A stretch of 64,000 bases of DNA from Saccharomycopsis fibuligera x Saccharomycopsis cf. fibuligera. Its lineage: Eukaryota > Ascomycota > Saccharomycetes > Ascoideales > Saccharomycopsidaceae. The position numbers were made by a program, and so were the translations under genes. The stretch lies in the NCBI GenBank assembly GCA_001936135.1, contig CP012811.1, positions 2,170,001-2,234,000 on the forward strand, written 5' to 3'. The notes under the pieces are model-generated. The model did no database searches. It worked only from the letters and a program-made list of their open reading frames with translations, and had not been told where the DNA came from. Within the stretch, counting starts at the first letter, position 1. Each line of letters begins with the position of its first letter. Positions 43,501 through 54,536 of the stretch are shown one piece after another.

Positions 43501-45613
43501 CCCGCAGTGACTTCAATGCTATTATCCAGTAAATTCCTAGGTTCTTTGCGCCAGCATGACGATCAACGAGTGTGCGAGCTGAAAATTTCAACTGTGAATA
43601 CTCACTCACTACGATACGCTACTTGCGTTTGTCCCGTTTTTGTATGCCACGAGTGCATTTCAGGTATAGTTATAATACAAAGTTTGTCAAGCCTTTTAAT
43701 ACCGGTTTGAATATTTGCAAGAAAAGGAATTGACTCGTAAGCAGCTCATCAAGTGCAGTAGCTGATGTGTCGATTAATCTGGCGGCGCATTGGCCATAAT
43801 AGTCACAGACAATGCCATCGCCATCGTGAGGCTTACTTAAGGGTATAGCGAACTGCTGCTTTAACCGTGAAGTAAGCACCAATTACTGAACTTCTAACGC
43901 TCCCCATGGAATTTGCAGAGACATGGATTATACAATCAAAGACACTTAGCCTTACGTTGAGTTAATTCACTTGCATTTGAGAGCTGAAGCTTTCTGGTTT
44001 TAATATTTTGTACACAAACTTGGATATTGGCACTGCCGGAAGGTGCATGACACAACTGCACCGGCATTATGGTGAACAGTCGAAGTTCAAGATCAAGAAC
44101 GATTCCACGACTTTCTGCCGTCGCTCCGTATGCCTCACGCCGCAAATCATCTTTTTATTTTTTTTATTTAAAGCGTGGTTTTTATTTTTTTCGTTTGATC
44201 AGCAAAGATGTTTATAGGGCCAAAGCCTTGGGCTCAAATCGGAAAAATACTATTAAGTGTTTGTGCTTTCTGAACACCAAAGATAACCACACTTGTGAAG
44301 ACAACGAAAACGAAAAGAGAAAAGGGTAAAGGCTTTAATATGATAGCGGGGCCGTCGTAGCTATAACTGTCTGCTTAATTAATCTGACTCCCCTAATACG
44401 CGCAAAAAGCACCGTTCCTTTTCTTGTTTATTGTCAGCGATAATAGCACGTAAGAAATTCCATTTATGTGGTAAAAGTGAACATCATTATTCCAGCATTA
44501 CATTCTGCAGGCCTCAAGGCTGTGAATTGCCAGCTGTTAATATTAGTATAGAAACAGTTACAGAGTTTAGTTTACAGAAACAAAAATGAATATATTCACA
44601 ACGAATTTCTTTTTTTTTTTGGATTTTGGCCATTCAGCAGTGCTTAGTTTTATTGTTTAATGCTCCATCCTATGCATTTTTTGCTTATGTGTTACAGTTT
44701 TTGCTTATACTATATTTGCAATTTCCTAAAGTAGATGACCCAATTAGTTTAACATGATAATCTTATGCTGTTGTTTTTGTCCCCACCCCCTTTTTGTTTT
44801 TCCGTGTCCAGTATCCTTTCTCCTTTTCGTCTTTTATTTCTCTTCATCTTTTATTTTTCTTCCCTCGTCCTTTACTGCTTTTGAGAAACAAAATCTCTAG
44901 AAAAAATTCAAGTCAATTGCCAACCGCAGACCAATCTGTGTGATGATAATTTTTGACTGGGAACAGAGTGCAGTGTATGTTTAAAAGGGTGCTGGAAAAG
45001 GGCGCTAGAATAGGGTTGATTACGGTAGGAAACCAGGAAGATACAGCAGGAATCTCACTCCACTGCCAAAAGCGGCATAATAACTCTCTACTACTCAACA
45101 CCGAGAAAATTTTTCTACGGCAAAACGAGAATTATTCCTAGTACCATAAATATGTACCAATTATTCCCCCTCTGTGTTAACATCGGCCCACTGTTTGAAG
45201 AACCCCAGGCGTTGATCGAAGATCCCCGTCACAGCGTCGATAGCGCGTGTCTGCTGGAGCTTTTCCCTGTCATTTTCAACTGCAGTGCGTAAGCCTACGG
45301 GATCAGGCAGCATGCAGCACTACAAAATTTGCAAAAGCCTATGAGTACAACCTGTTACTAATTTTTCTTAATCCTTTTGAAACAGACCATAAAATTGAAT
45401 CTAGAGCCTATAAATTATGTCGATATCCGTCAGTTATGTCGTTTTGTTGTTCGTCTAACTTTCTTTTTTATTCAAGATCTGCAACTAAGTTATTTGCTTA
45501 CTATTGTCTTCTCCATATTCTAGAGAAAAGCCTACCTTTGATATAGAAAAACTTTGGAAAGTTTGACAGAAATAAACCAATAATAACCAAGTGATACTAA
45601 AACTTTTATTGAA
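40532..45613. other. 5.1-kb gene-free region
   Basis: No open frame longer than about 100 codons shows family character on either strand, and no LTR or transposon end was recognised. Composition looks similar to neighbouring intergenic DNA rather than to a strong AT trough. Visible elements: a lone Pol III-type B-box (40881-40891), an A16-T8 palindrome-like tract near 41681-41704 and scattered A/T runs. Length and the adjoining surface-protein gene allow two readings: a regional centromere of the CTG-clade type, or a very long adhesin promoter like that of FLO11. The sequence alone does not decide between them. Confidence 0.6.
40881..40932 (-). other. Isolated Pol III A-box/B-box pair (decayed tRNA or extra TFIIIC site)
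   Basis: On the minus strand 40881-40891 reads GGTTCGAATCC, a perfect B-box. At 40921-40932 it reads TAGGAAAAGTGG, eleven of twelve positions of the A-box consensus. Spacing is tRNA-like (29 bases between), but the T stem and acceptor stem do not pair, so no functional tRNA is predicted. Confidence 0.35.
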
Positions 45614-47438
45614 ATGTTAGGAAAATCTGTTAAAATTGCTTTCACAGGTGCATTGGCCTTGCAAGCTTCTGCTGTTACTCTCCCAGCCAAAAGAGAGGCT
45701 GAAGCTGATCCAGAAGCTTTTACCAACTCTCTTGCTCGGTCCAGGCCCCGGTGGTCTCGCTGTCAATGTCCTTGGTCAAGTGGTGTCCATTGGAAATGAT
45801 GTTACCAGTGTTATTGGTGACGTTGCAACCAATGTTGCTGGCAGCCTTGTCACTAATGCGGTGCAAATTATTGACGGTGTTGCTGTTGACCTTCTTCCAA
45901 GAAATACTCTAGCTAAACCAATTGCCGAAAGGGATACTGTTATTCAACCGAAGAATATTCCAGCTGCTACTGCTGCCCCAAAAGCAGCTGATACTACTAA
46001 AGACGCTGCTGGTAGTGTTGTAACTGCTCCTGCTGAGCTTTCTGAAAGAGAGCTCCAGGAAAGAGAACTTCTTGCCGGTGTGGTTACTGAAGTTGTTGGC
46101 GGTGTTACTAGTATTATTGGTGGCGTCACTACCGTAATCGGTGGTGTTACCAGCGTTGTGGATACAGTTCTCACTGATGTATACTCTGATGTTAACTCTT
46201 TACTCCACGACACTCTTACTATTGGTGGTATCACTATTACTGGTCTTCTCACTGTTGACCCAATCTGTCTTCATCTCTTCACAGAACAAGAAACTGTTCT
46301 TCTTACGAGCATCCCTCAAAACTTGCTACCATGTACTCAATATTTGACCCAAACCATTGCTTCTTCTGGTACAGGATACTCTACTATCTATTCTTCTATT
46401 GAGTCTTCTTCTGCTTCAACTCCTTCCTCTAGCTTTGCTATCGTTTCTTCTGCTTCAACTCCTTCCTCTAGCTTTGCTATCGTTTCTTCTGCTTCAACTC
46501 CTTCCTCTAGCTTTGCTATTGTTTCCTCTGCTCCTGCCTCATCCTCTGAATCGTCTTCTGTTTTAGAATCATCAAGACCTTCTTCATCTGCAGCTTTAGG
46601 ATCTTCCTCCTCCGTTTCAGTTTCTTCCACTTCTTCTGTGGTTGCCTCATCCTCCATTAGTCCATCCTCCAGCCCAATTTCAGTTTCTTCTGTTTCAACC
46701 TCTTCTAGTACTGCTTTTAACTCTACTGGTCCAGTAACTAGTGTTGAGGGCACATCAGCTTACGCATATGCCTCTTCTACTTCTATCGATGATGGCAATA
46801 ATTCTGCCTCTCAACCAACTGACAGCACTTCCTTAAGTAGCAACAACACTAGTAATGGTTTTGGTAATAATAGCGGCTCTGGCGACAGTTCTGGTGCTGT
46901 CAATGGTATTAGTACCCAAACTTCCGAAGTTGTTGGTGTTGAAACTGTTATCTCCACTATTGAGTCTTGCAGTGAGCATGTTTGTACCGGTGTTATCACC
47001 AGTGTTGCTTCTACTCAAGCTGCTACTGCTTCCAAAGGTCAAGGTCAAGGTCAAGGCCAAGGTACCTCTTCAACTCCAACACTTGAAGGCACTACATCTG
47101 CCGCATCTGATAACAGTGCTGTTCCAACCGGTGAAGGATCTGAAGGATCAACTTCCAATGACAAGGGTCCTGCTCCTTACACTGGAGAAGAGGAAGAGTC
47201 GTCCTCTACCACAGGAGCTTCCACTCAATCTACCGAAAGTGTTGCTGAAATCACTGAAGCCAACACACCAAGCGTTGCTAGCAGCGCTTCAAGTTCTTCT
47301 GAAGCTTTCTCTGCCCCAGCTGTTGCCACTGTCGAAGAAGGTGCTGCTAGCAGATTGACCAACTTTGACAACGGCCATTACGGGAATGTGCTAGCTCAAG
47401 CAGCAGCTCTTTTGGTTGTTCCAGTACTTTTCCTTTGA
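45614..47438 (+). CDS. GPI-type Ser/Thr-rich cell-wall protein with an apparent frame break near the N-terminus
   Basis: ATG at 45614 opens a signal peptide (VKIAFTGALALQASA) followed by LPAKREAEADPEAFTNSL, where KR then EAEA looks like a Kex2/Ste13 cleavage site. That frame stops at 45799. The body of the protein is one base further on in another frame (open 45621-47438), so the reading must shift +1 between about 45700 and 45790, for example at CTTGCTCGG or the CCCC run at 45746. The body has a Val/Gly/Ile-rich segment (GGVTSIIGGVTTVIGGVTSV), a Cys-containing segment, three 13-residue repeats (SSASTPSSSFAIV), a Ser/Thr-rich stalk, the wall-protein motif ESCSEHVCTGVITS and a hydrophobic C-terminal GPI signal (VLAQAAALLVVPVLFL). 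Total about 607 residues. It may be a surface adhesin. No splice signals explain the shift. Confidence 0.75.
46407..46523 (+). repeat. Three tandem 39-base coding repeats
   Basis: Three consecutive 39-base units inside the cell-wall gene, nearly identical at DNA level, each coding SSASTPSSSFAIV. The length is a multiple of three, so copy-number change would keep the frame. Confidence 0.93.
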
Positions 47439-48505
47439 AGGATTTAAACTCTGCAATAACATAAATCCACAATTTTTTTTTCCATTTCTCAATAATTTTG
47501 ATATCACTTTTCGATAGTCACAACCCAACCACGTTCTAAAATTTTTTTTTTGAAAAAAAATTTTGTTTGATTCTCTATTTCGTGTCAAGTTTTTTCTTTT
47601 CTCCACCCATAATATATTTCTCTTTTTACATTATTCTACCGCTAGATTTCCTTAGAATGTTATGATGAATATCGATGATCATAAGTACAATTTTCATTTG
47701 AGTATGCTGTGATAAATTAAGACTTTTCAAATAAAGTCTTTGAAAAATTTCTCTTGCTTTCATTTTTTTTTCTCAGATTAGAGTAATTACTCTTTAATTA
47801 GAGTCAATTCGAGTATGTATGCCAGCATAGTAATTATCCACTGTACAGTGGCGGGCCCGCAGGATTAATTTCCGGGCAAAAAAGGGAGAACAGTGCGTCC
47901 GCGCCGGTAATGGTACGGAAAAGTACACTTATCTAAAGACGGCTGACATAATTTCCGACGGAACGGTGAGAAATATTTTCACAAGTTTTTTTTACCAACA
48001 GGTACCAAGGTAGGTGTGGCCATATGCATGTCTTATGTTATGAAGATTTTCAGCACATACAATACGCATCCAGAGGTTGTTCTATGCATGAATGGATAAA
48101 AAGTTTATTGTTAAAAGTGGAACATAATTGACTTTGGAGGGTATCCCAGTCACATGAAACGCATAAGGTGCATGATTTCAAGATCCACAGATCAATTAAA
48201 ATTGTCTAAAAAATGCACCTCCATGTGTGTCGCTGCTGCTAGCGAAAAGGGGAACTGTTTGGATTGAATGTTTGATTTCCTGTCTTGGATGCTGATTAGG
48301 GCTCTTTCTAGAAGAAAACAGGGAACACCAAATTAGTTTTTTCAGCGTAGATTCTTCTCTCTTTATATTTTTTTTCAATGTCATTTCCTTCTCTACTTTT
48401 TTAAACACTACACTTCATCTCTTCGCTTTCTCTCTTTCACCGGTACTCTGCTGGAGAGATAAAACAGTAGTTTTGTGTTTCTTTTCTTCAAAAGTAAATG
48501 CATAA
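47439..48505. other. Intergenic region between the two cell-wall genes
   Basis: 1.07 kb without a gene. Close after the first gene an inverted A/T tract (AAAATTTTTTTTTTGAAAAAAAATTTT, about 47538-47565, given here only as its composition) could help 3' end formation. The rest is the promoter of the second wall gene. Confidence 0.5.
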
Positions 48506-51500
48506 ATGAAGAGCAATAGGTTGAGTTATGTGGTTTTTTCGTTAGCCATAAATCTATTAACGGTTTATGGTGATACCACCACAAGCTATTACTTTGCTAA
48601 CACAACATCTGTCGATTCAATCCCGCCTATATCATCATCATCTTCTTCTTCTTCTTCATTTCCATATCAATCACTTACTTCAGATTACACATTAACATCT
48701 TCAACCCCCGAAGCTTCTTCAAGCGATGAAAATTTTTCCTCTAACTTGAATCAGTCTTTGCCTGTGCAATCTTCATATTCGACTTTCTCTGAATCATTTT
48801 CATCAACATTCTCAACATTCCCTGAAACTTTTGTGAGCTTGACGTCTTTGTTCAATGAATCTGAAAATTATCAGGTACATTGGACTCAGACACTTGGAGC
48901 TTCTCGGCAACACTGACCGCTTCACCTGCCGGCACCGCACAAAATAACAATACCACTTTTTTGCAAAGCAGTACAAATACCTCCCTTTCCACATCAAAAA
49001 TTGCCAGTGAGTTGGACTCAGTATCAGCTTCAGCACTGGTACTCAATCAATCTTCTTCTGTCATACCTCTTACTTCAAGCTCATTAAGCTTTTCAACCTC
49101 CACCATAGTATACTCATCAAGTGTCTTGAACGGCTCATCGACATCTGCATATAATATCTCATACTCTACCATCATATATACACTCTCTGGAAACTCATCA
49201 AGTTACGCATTGTCAACTGATTCCCAAAACTTGACACTTCCAACATTAACGGGGAAACCTACAGAAAGCTTAAACATTACTGTACCAACTGGTATCACTT
49301 CTTTTAATCTTACGTTGCCAACAAATACTTTAAACAACTCGATATCTAGTGGGCTGCATAATACATCAATTCCTACAACACCTTTAGGCAATACCACTAG
49401 CTTTCCATTTCCTTTGGGTAATGAAACATTATCTACCAAGCTGTTAGACTTAACGTCCATACCTTTCACAGGATCGAGTTTGACTCCTACTTCATTTAAC
49501 GTTTCTTTATCGACTGGCGCACCAAACACAACTTTATCTGCTAGTACTGGGAACTCATTTTTGCCTACGAATACGTGGAATACGAGTGCCATTCCAACAA
49601 CAGTGGTAAATGTTACTTTATCTACCAATACTTGGAATACTACTGCCGTCACAACCACCAATATTAATGCCTCTTTGCCCACCAATACTTGGAATTTGAC
49701 TTCGATTCCTACAAGCATTTGGAATATAACTTTATCCACTGGCGTTGCTAATTTTACCACACTCTCTGGCATACCAAATGTTACTGCGCCATCCAGCACT
49801 TGGCAAACATTAAACTTGACAATGACATCGCTAACTTGGAACGGATCTTTAGCAACAGGAAATTTGAGCACCATATTACCAACAGGCACTTTAAACTTGA
49901 CAACGTTACCGACAAACACTTTCAATTTGACAGCTCCAACAGGCTCTATTGGCGTACCATCAATCACAAGTTGGCCATCCATCAATATCACAACTGGTAT
50001 CTTTACAAATAATGTTAGCGTTCCATTAACGACCGGCAGCTTGCCTATTAACGTCACCAGTATACCAACTGCCAACGTTACTTTTCCTCTAGTCACAACT
50101 TTGTCGTTGAATGGAAGTTCCATATCAATTGCTTTGCCAACCTTGACAAGTCTGTCTCTTTCGTCATTTAATTTATCGTTTACCGATCTTCCAACAACAT
50201 CTGGCTGGAGTAATATTACTTCGCCATCTGGATCATTGCCTTCTGGTGTTTTACCAAATTTCACTGACACAAGTTTTTCAGTACCTAGTTTGACTCTTCC
50301 AATCATTTCAATCCCGTCTTTATCTATCCCACATACTTTTTCCCCATCAATTTCTATCCCAAACATTACTACTCCTAGTTTGTCTGGTCCAAGTATTTCG
50401 ATTCCAAACACTAATGATCCAAGCTTCTCCATCCCAACAATCTTAACCCCATCGTTATCTATTCCATCCTTAAGTACTCCTTACTTATCAACCTCAAATT
50501 TGACCTCTTCTTCTTTTTCAGTTCCCTCTCTTACTGCTCCAAGTCTTACCTTACCATCTTTGTCTATTCCGAGTTTGAATAATCCAAACGCAACATTCTC
50601 AACTTTGTCTATTCCAAGTATAACAGTACCAAACTTATCATCTCCATCTTTGGCAATTCCAACTTTATCAACCCCAAATATTACACTTCCATCACATTCT
50701 GCCTCTAGTTTTTCTATTCCGAGTATAACAGCACCAAGTTTATTGACCCCAAATATTTCACTACCAACTTTATCTCCATCTAGCTTATCTAGCTTATCTA
50801 TTCCAACGTTGTCGCTCCTGAGTGCTAATTATTCATCATCGTTGAGTCCGTCATTGACTCTGCCATATAATGGTACAATTCCTACTGGCGGTGGTAATGG
50901 TTCTAGTCCTAACAATCCAAATAACAGCGATCCAAACAGTTCCAATGGCAGCGATCCAAGTAATTCCAATAATTCTGATTCGGATGGATCCAACTCAAGT
51001 GGCTCTAACTCAAATGGAGGTGATTCCACCGGTTTAAATCAAAACTCAGATGGCTCCAGTTCAGGTTCAGGTTCAGGAAACTCAAACAACTCTGACAGCT
51101 CAAACAACTCTGACAACAATGGCCCTGACTCAAGTTCGGGCTCAGGTAACTCTGACAACCCTTTGAATAATAGCAATGCCAATGGTAAAAACAGTAACAA
51201 TAGCAGTAATGACCCATCAAATTATTCTGATAACGATACTGTTTCATCCCTGAATAGTAACAATAACAGTAACAATAACGACAATAACAGTCTGCTGAAC
51301 TCTTCAGGTAACGGTAATGGCTCATCACTGAATAATCACAGTAACAATAACGACAATAATGGAATCAGCAGCAGTAGTAGCGATAACAATAATAGTAATA
51401 GTAATAATGATAGCAACAGCTCTGAGAATGGAACTAGCAGTGACTCTTCCGATGGGAACGGTGAAAGCACATCGCTGAGCGGCAGCACTTCAAATCAGAA

Positions 51501-52332
51501 TAATGGTAATAATGGAAGCAGTGATAGCAATTCAAGTAATAATCGTGGTAGCAATGATGGGTCGAGCAGCAGCAATAACAACAGCAATAACAGTAGTAAC
51601 AATAGTAACTCTGATAGCGGCAATGATGGTAACAGCAGCAATAACACTGGATCAAACGCTGGTAATACGGCAAATAGCAGTGACGCTCAAGCCACAAATG
51701 GGCCAAAAAGCTCTGATGACAACAGTAATCAAAATAATTCTAACAACAGTCAAAATAGCAATAACGGTAATAACAACAATGACAGTGAAAACAGCAACCA
51801 GAGCAGCAATAACGATAGCAGTGAGAATACCAGCGAGAATAATAATGACAGCGCTAATTTATCTGCTAACAGTAGTGATAATAACAATAATAACAATAAT
51901 AACAATAATAACAATAATAACAATAATAACAATAATAACAATAATAACAATAATAACAATAATAACAATAATAACAATAATAACAATAATAACAATAATA
52001 ACAATAATAACAATAATAACAATAATAACAATAATAATAACAACAACAACAACGACCCATATGCTATCAATAACAACAATAATAACAACAACGCAAACAC
52101 TAATTCCAACGATCAGCAAAGTGATACCAGCTCCCCAACAACTCTCGCATCTTCAGTGCATTCTCAGTACACCGTCAGCGTCAACAGCAGCAATAATATA
52201 TTTAGTGGCTGGAACGCCACCAATGGTTCGATTCCATTCTTCTTAGGAGATGGAAACAGATTGTCGAATAAGAATGAGAAATTCTGGATGAAGTTATTGG
52301 CTGTTATTATTGTTCCTGTTTTCATTCTTTGA
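48506..52332 (+). CDS. Large Ser/Pro/Asn-rich GPI-type cell-wall protein (adhesin-like), with an apparent frame break near the N-terminus
   Basis: ATG at 48506 opens a signal peptide (YVVFSLAINLLTVYG) and a Ser/Thr-rich start; that frame ends at 48916. The main body lies in the next frame, open from 48865 to 52332, and has no own signal peptide. The two frames would be joined by one extra base, most simply in the AAAA run at 48864-48867. The body shows repeats of TNTWNTT/STN type (about 240-300), many PSxSIP units (about 600-770), a Gly/Ser/Asn/Asp region, then a 58-residue polyasparagine run, and ends with a hydrophobic GPI-like tail (MKLLAVIIVPVFIL). Asn-X-Ser/Thr sites are dense. Total about 1275 residues. 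It looks like a surface adhesin or stalk protein and lacks a recognised ligand-binding N-terminal fold. Confidence 0.72.
51880..52053 (+). repeat. Polyasparagine-coding tract, 58 Asn codons
   Basis: 174 bases of AAT and AAC codons, mostly in a nine-base period AATAACAAT. It codes an unbroken run of 58 Asn inside the second wall protein, bounded by Asp on both sides. The period is a multiple of three, so slippage would change length without shifting frame. Confidence 0.96.
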
Positions 52333-53117
52333 TCAGATAGTATATGACTAGTTCGAGCTAATTAGGTTTTCGCTGCAGCGTTCAAAGAGAATTGGTACCT
52401 AGTAATGATTGCTTAAGTGCGGCTTCACTTTCAAAAGATTCCCTTTGCGTGTTTATAAATTTTCTTTCTTTTTTCTTTTATTGCGATCTATTATTTTATT
52501 ATAGATTTGTTTTCATTCATAATCTCTTTCATACTTTTAATTACTTTTCTTTTTACTTTTCGTTTAGCTTTGATACTCGTCTTTGTTTTGTTCTTTTTGT
52601 TTTGTTCTTTCTGCAATTTTCCTTCAATTGCGGATTTTCTTTACATTTAATTTCTTTTCTCTTGCTTTTGTTCAGCTCTTATTCTTGTTCACTCTTGTTT
52701 AATTGCTCTCATTCATTTCTTTTTTCCATCAGTTTTTTCTCTTCTTCGATTCTCTTTTTCGCTTTTATTCATTTAATTTTTTGTTTCACTTGCAACCATT
52801 CCATAGATTTATATATATACAAGTTTGAAGATGTAATATTATCTTGTACTTATAATTATTGTTTTTGTATGTAAAATGTCGTACTACTATTTCAGAGCTA
52901 CATAACCTTGAAAAAACGCTTTACTTCTTTGTAAAATCAGCATATGCATAAGCATGTAGTCTGCCATGTATATTTGAAAAAGAACAATAATTACTGCAAT
53001 TGTCTAAAAAAACGCGACAGTAATTGCAAAAAACAAAAACAAAAACAAAAACAATCAACAATAAGAAAAAGAGCGCCAAATAAAACTAATCAACTGGAAA
53101 AAACATGAAATATCTAT
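52333..53117. other. Convergent intergenic region, T-rich
   Basis: 785 bases between the wall gene and the oxygenase gene. It is dominated by T-rich DNA with TTCTTT words; a 160-residue frame across it has no early ATG and reads as low-complexity Phe/Ser. Repeats of AAAAAC lie near 53027-53055. No gene is supported. Confidence 0.55.
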
Positions 53118-54536
53118 TCAGCCACTTTCTTCTTTAGTGTTTCCCTCTGCTTGATGCCATCTTTCGTGATATCTTCCATACAACTTCACCAACAACGGTT
53201 CATCCTTATTTACCAAATTCAAATCTTTTCTACCAAACAATCTTCCCTTCTCATCGACCCAATGTGCAAATGTAATCTTATCCCACTCTTCAGGCTTCTC
53301 ATAACCCAATCTTTTCAATTTTGGCGAATTTAAAGATTCTGGATCAAGCACAGTTTTAAAATTAGGATCATTGAAATAAATAAGCACCAATCTTCTAAAT
53401 GCCTTTTGGTCATCCGGCGGGGATATTACTCTATGAATTGAAGATTTAAAATATCCCGCAGTTAAGAACTCCATTGCGTCACCAATATTAACGATTAATG
53501 AGTACGGTTTATGACCCACATAACGCCATTGACCTGTATAGTAGTCTCTTATTTGTAATGATAATATTGGTTGGGATGTAAGGAATGTAAATGCGCAACT
53601 GTCGGAATGTCCTCTAAGCCAAGTTTTTTTAGTGATGGCTTCGTCTGCTGGTTTCATGCCCAAATAGTGCATGAATCGTCCATAACCGGCCCCGGAGTTG
53701 AGTAAGTCATTCTTATAAACTTTGAAGAAATTTTCCCACAAGTAACCTTCAGGCAACTCTAAGATAATATCACACAAGTTGCATAATTTCCTCAAAATGT
53801 TGAAATGTATAAATTTATAATATTCGGAAACTTCCGGTAAGAAAGCTCTAGCAATTTCTGGGTATTTTCTATTTTGATCAAAAAAATAATCATCCTGCAA
53901 TGGATCTCTGAAGTTGTAGAGTTCTACTTGATCTCTGACCCCATTTTGCATTGTCCAGTATCCACGAGGCTTGAAACCAGCCCCGCGTTCACCACCAAGA
54001 GACTTGGACTTGTCTTCCAAATCAGTTTGTTGAGCACCAGCCAAAAATTGCAATTTTTCCTCTTCGGGAAGTTCAAGGATAGATTGGGCAATACTGCGCA
54101 AATAATCAAATTTTTCATTAGGGAAGCCAGTGTTTATAACGTTGAAGAAACCATAAGTGGAGATGGATTTTTCTAAATGGGCAGCTAGCTGCTTACGGGA
54201 TTCTAAACCTTCAGGACCATCGCGATATCGGGAGAAATCAATAGAATCTAGTTCAATAGTTGGCACGTCCGTGTTTTTGGTAGGAGTGGCTTCTTTAAAT
54301 GGTCTAAAATTGTATTTTTGTTTGATTTGATCAATGTCGTATTCGTCATTTAAGAATTTGGTTCTTAAAGTATCTGGATCAGTGATCAAGTTGCCAGTTT
54401 CTTTGGAAAGAACTTCGCCTATACTTCCTGTGAGTTTGTCAGGAACTGGGGTAAGTTTAATGCTTTTGATTACAAAGCCGTCCAAATTAGTATTATTTGC
54501 AGCAGTCAGTGGAGCAGCAGTGACAGTAACAGTCAT
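53118..54536 (-). CDS. 2-oxoglutarate/Fe(II)-dependent dioxygenase, isopenicillin-N-synthase-like
   Basis: A 472-residue protein. After about 110 residues of poorly conserved sequence comes the DIOX_N domain (VPTIELDSIDFSRY, STYGFFNVINTGFP) and the double-stranded beta-helix core. Iron ligands are visible: His and Asp in GHSDSCAF (about 310-313) and the distal His in SSIHRVISPP (about 367). The Arg of FRRLVLIYF fits the 2-oxoglutarate-binding position. The core has the plant-like 2OG oxygenase order (flavonol synthase, gibberellin oxidase, ACC oxidase). Fungal members act on varied small molecules; the substrate here cannot be read from sequence. No biosynthetic cluster surrounds it. All active-site residues seem present. 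Confidence 0.88.
   Translation of the reverse strand: MTVTVTAAPLTAANNTNLDGFVIKSIKLTPVPDKLTGSIGEVLSKETGNLITDPDTLRTKFLNDEYDIDQIKQKYNFRPFKEATPTKNTDVPTIELDSIDFSRYRDGPEGLESRKQLAAHLEKSISTYGFFNVINTGFPNEKFDYLRSIAQSILELPEEEKLQFLAGAQQTDLEDKSKSLGGERGAGFKPRGYWTMQNGVRDQVELYNFRDPLQDDYFFDQNRKYPEIARAFLPEVSEYYKFIHFNILRKLCNLCDIILELPEGYLWENFFKVYKNDLLNSGAGYGRFMHYLGMKPADEAITKKTWLRGHSDSCAFTFLTSQPILSLQIRDYYTGQWRYVGHKPYSLIVNIGDAMEFLTAGYFKSSIHRVISPPDDQKAFRRLVLIYFNDPNFKTVLDPESLNSPKLKRLGYEKPEEWDKITFAHWVDEKGRLFGRKDLNLVNKDEPLLVKLYGRYHERWHQAEGNTKEESG

Noticed and set aside
40532-45613. Retrotransposon or LTR remnants in the gene-free region
   Set aside because: I looked for reverse transcriptase, integrase or gag-like peptides and for paired terminal repeats and recognised none.
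48833-48874. GTGAGC...ATTATCAG as an intron in the second wall gene
   Set aside because: Only about 42 bases, a multiple of three, and without a branch site; it would not repair the frame change.
51866-52109. Long Leu, Ile/Val and Tyr/Cys homopolymer frames opposite the polyasparagine tract
   Set aside because: They are antisense or alternate-frame readings of the AATAACAAT repeat; no start context or family feature.
52392-52874. 160-residue Phe/Ser/Leu frame after the second wall gene
   Set aside because: It reads T-rich DNA and lacks an ATG start; no domain is visible.
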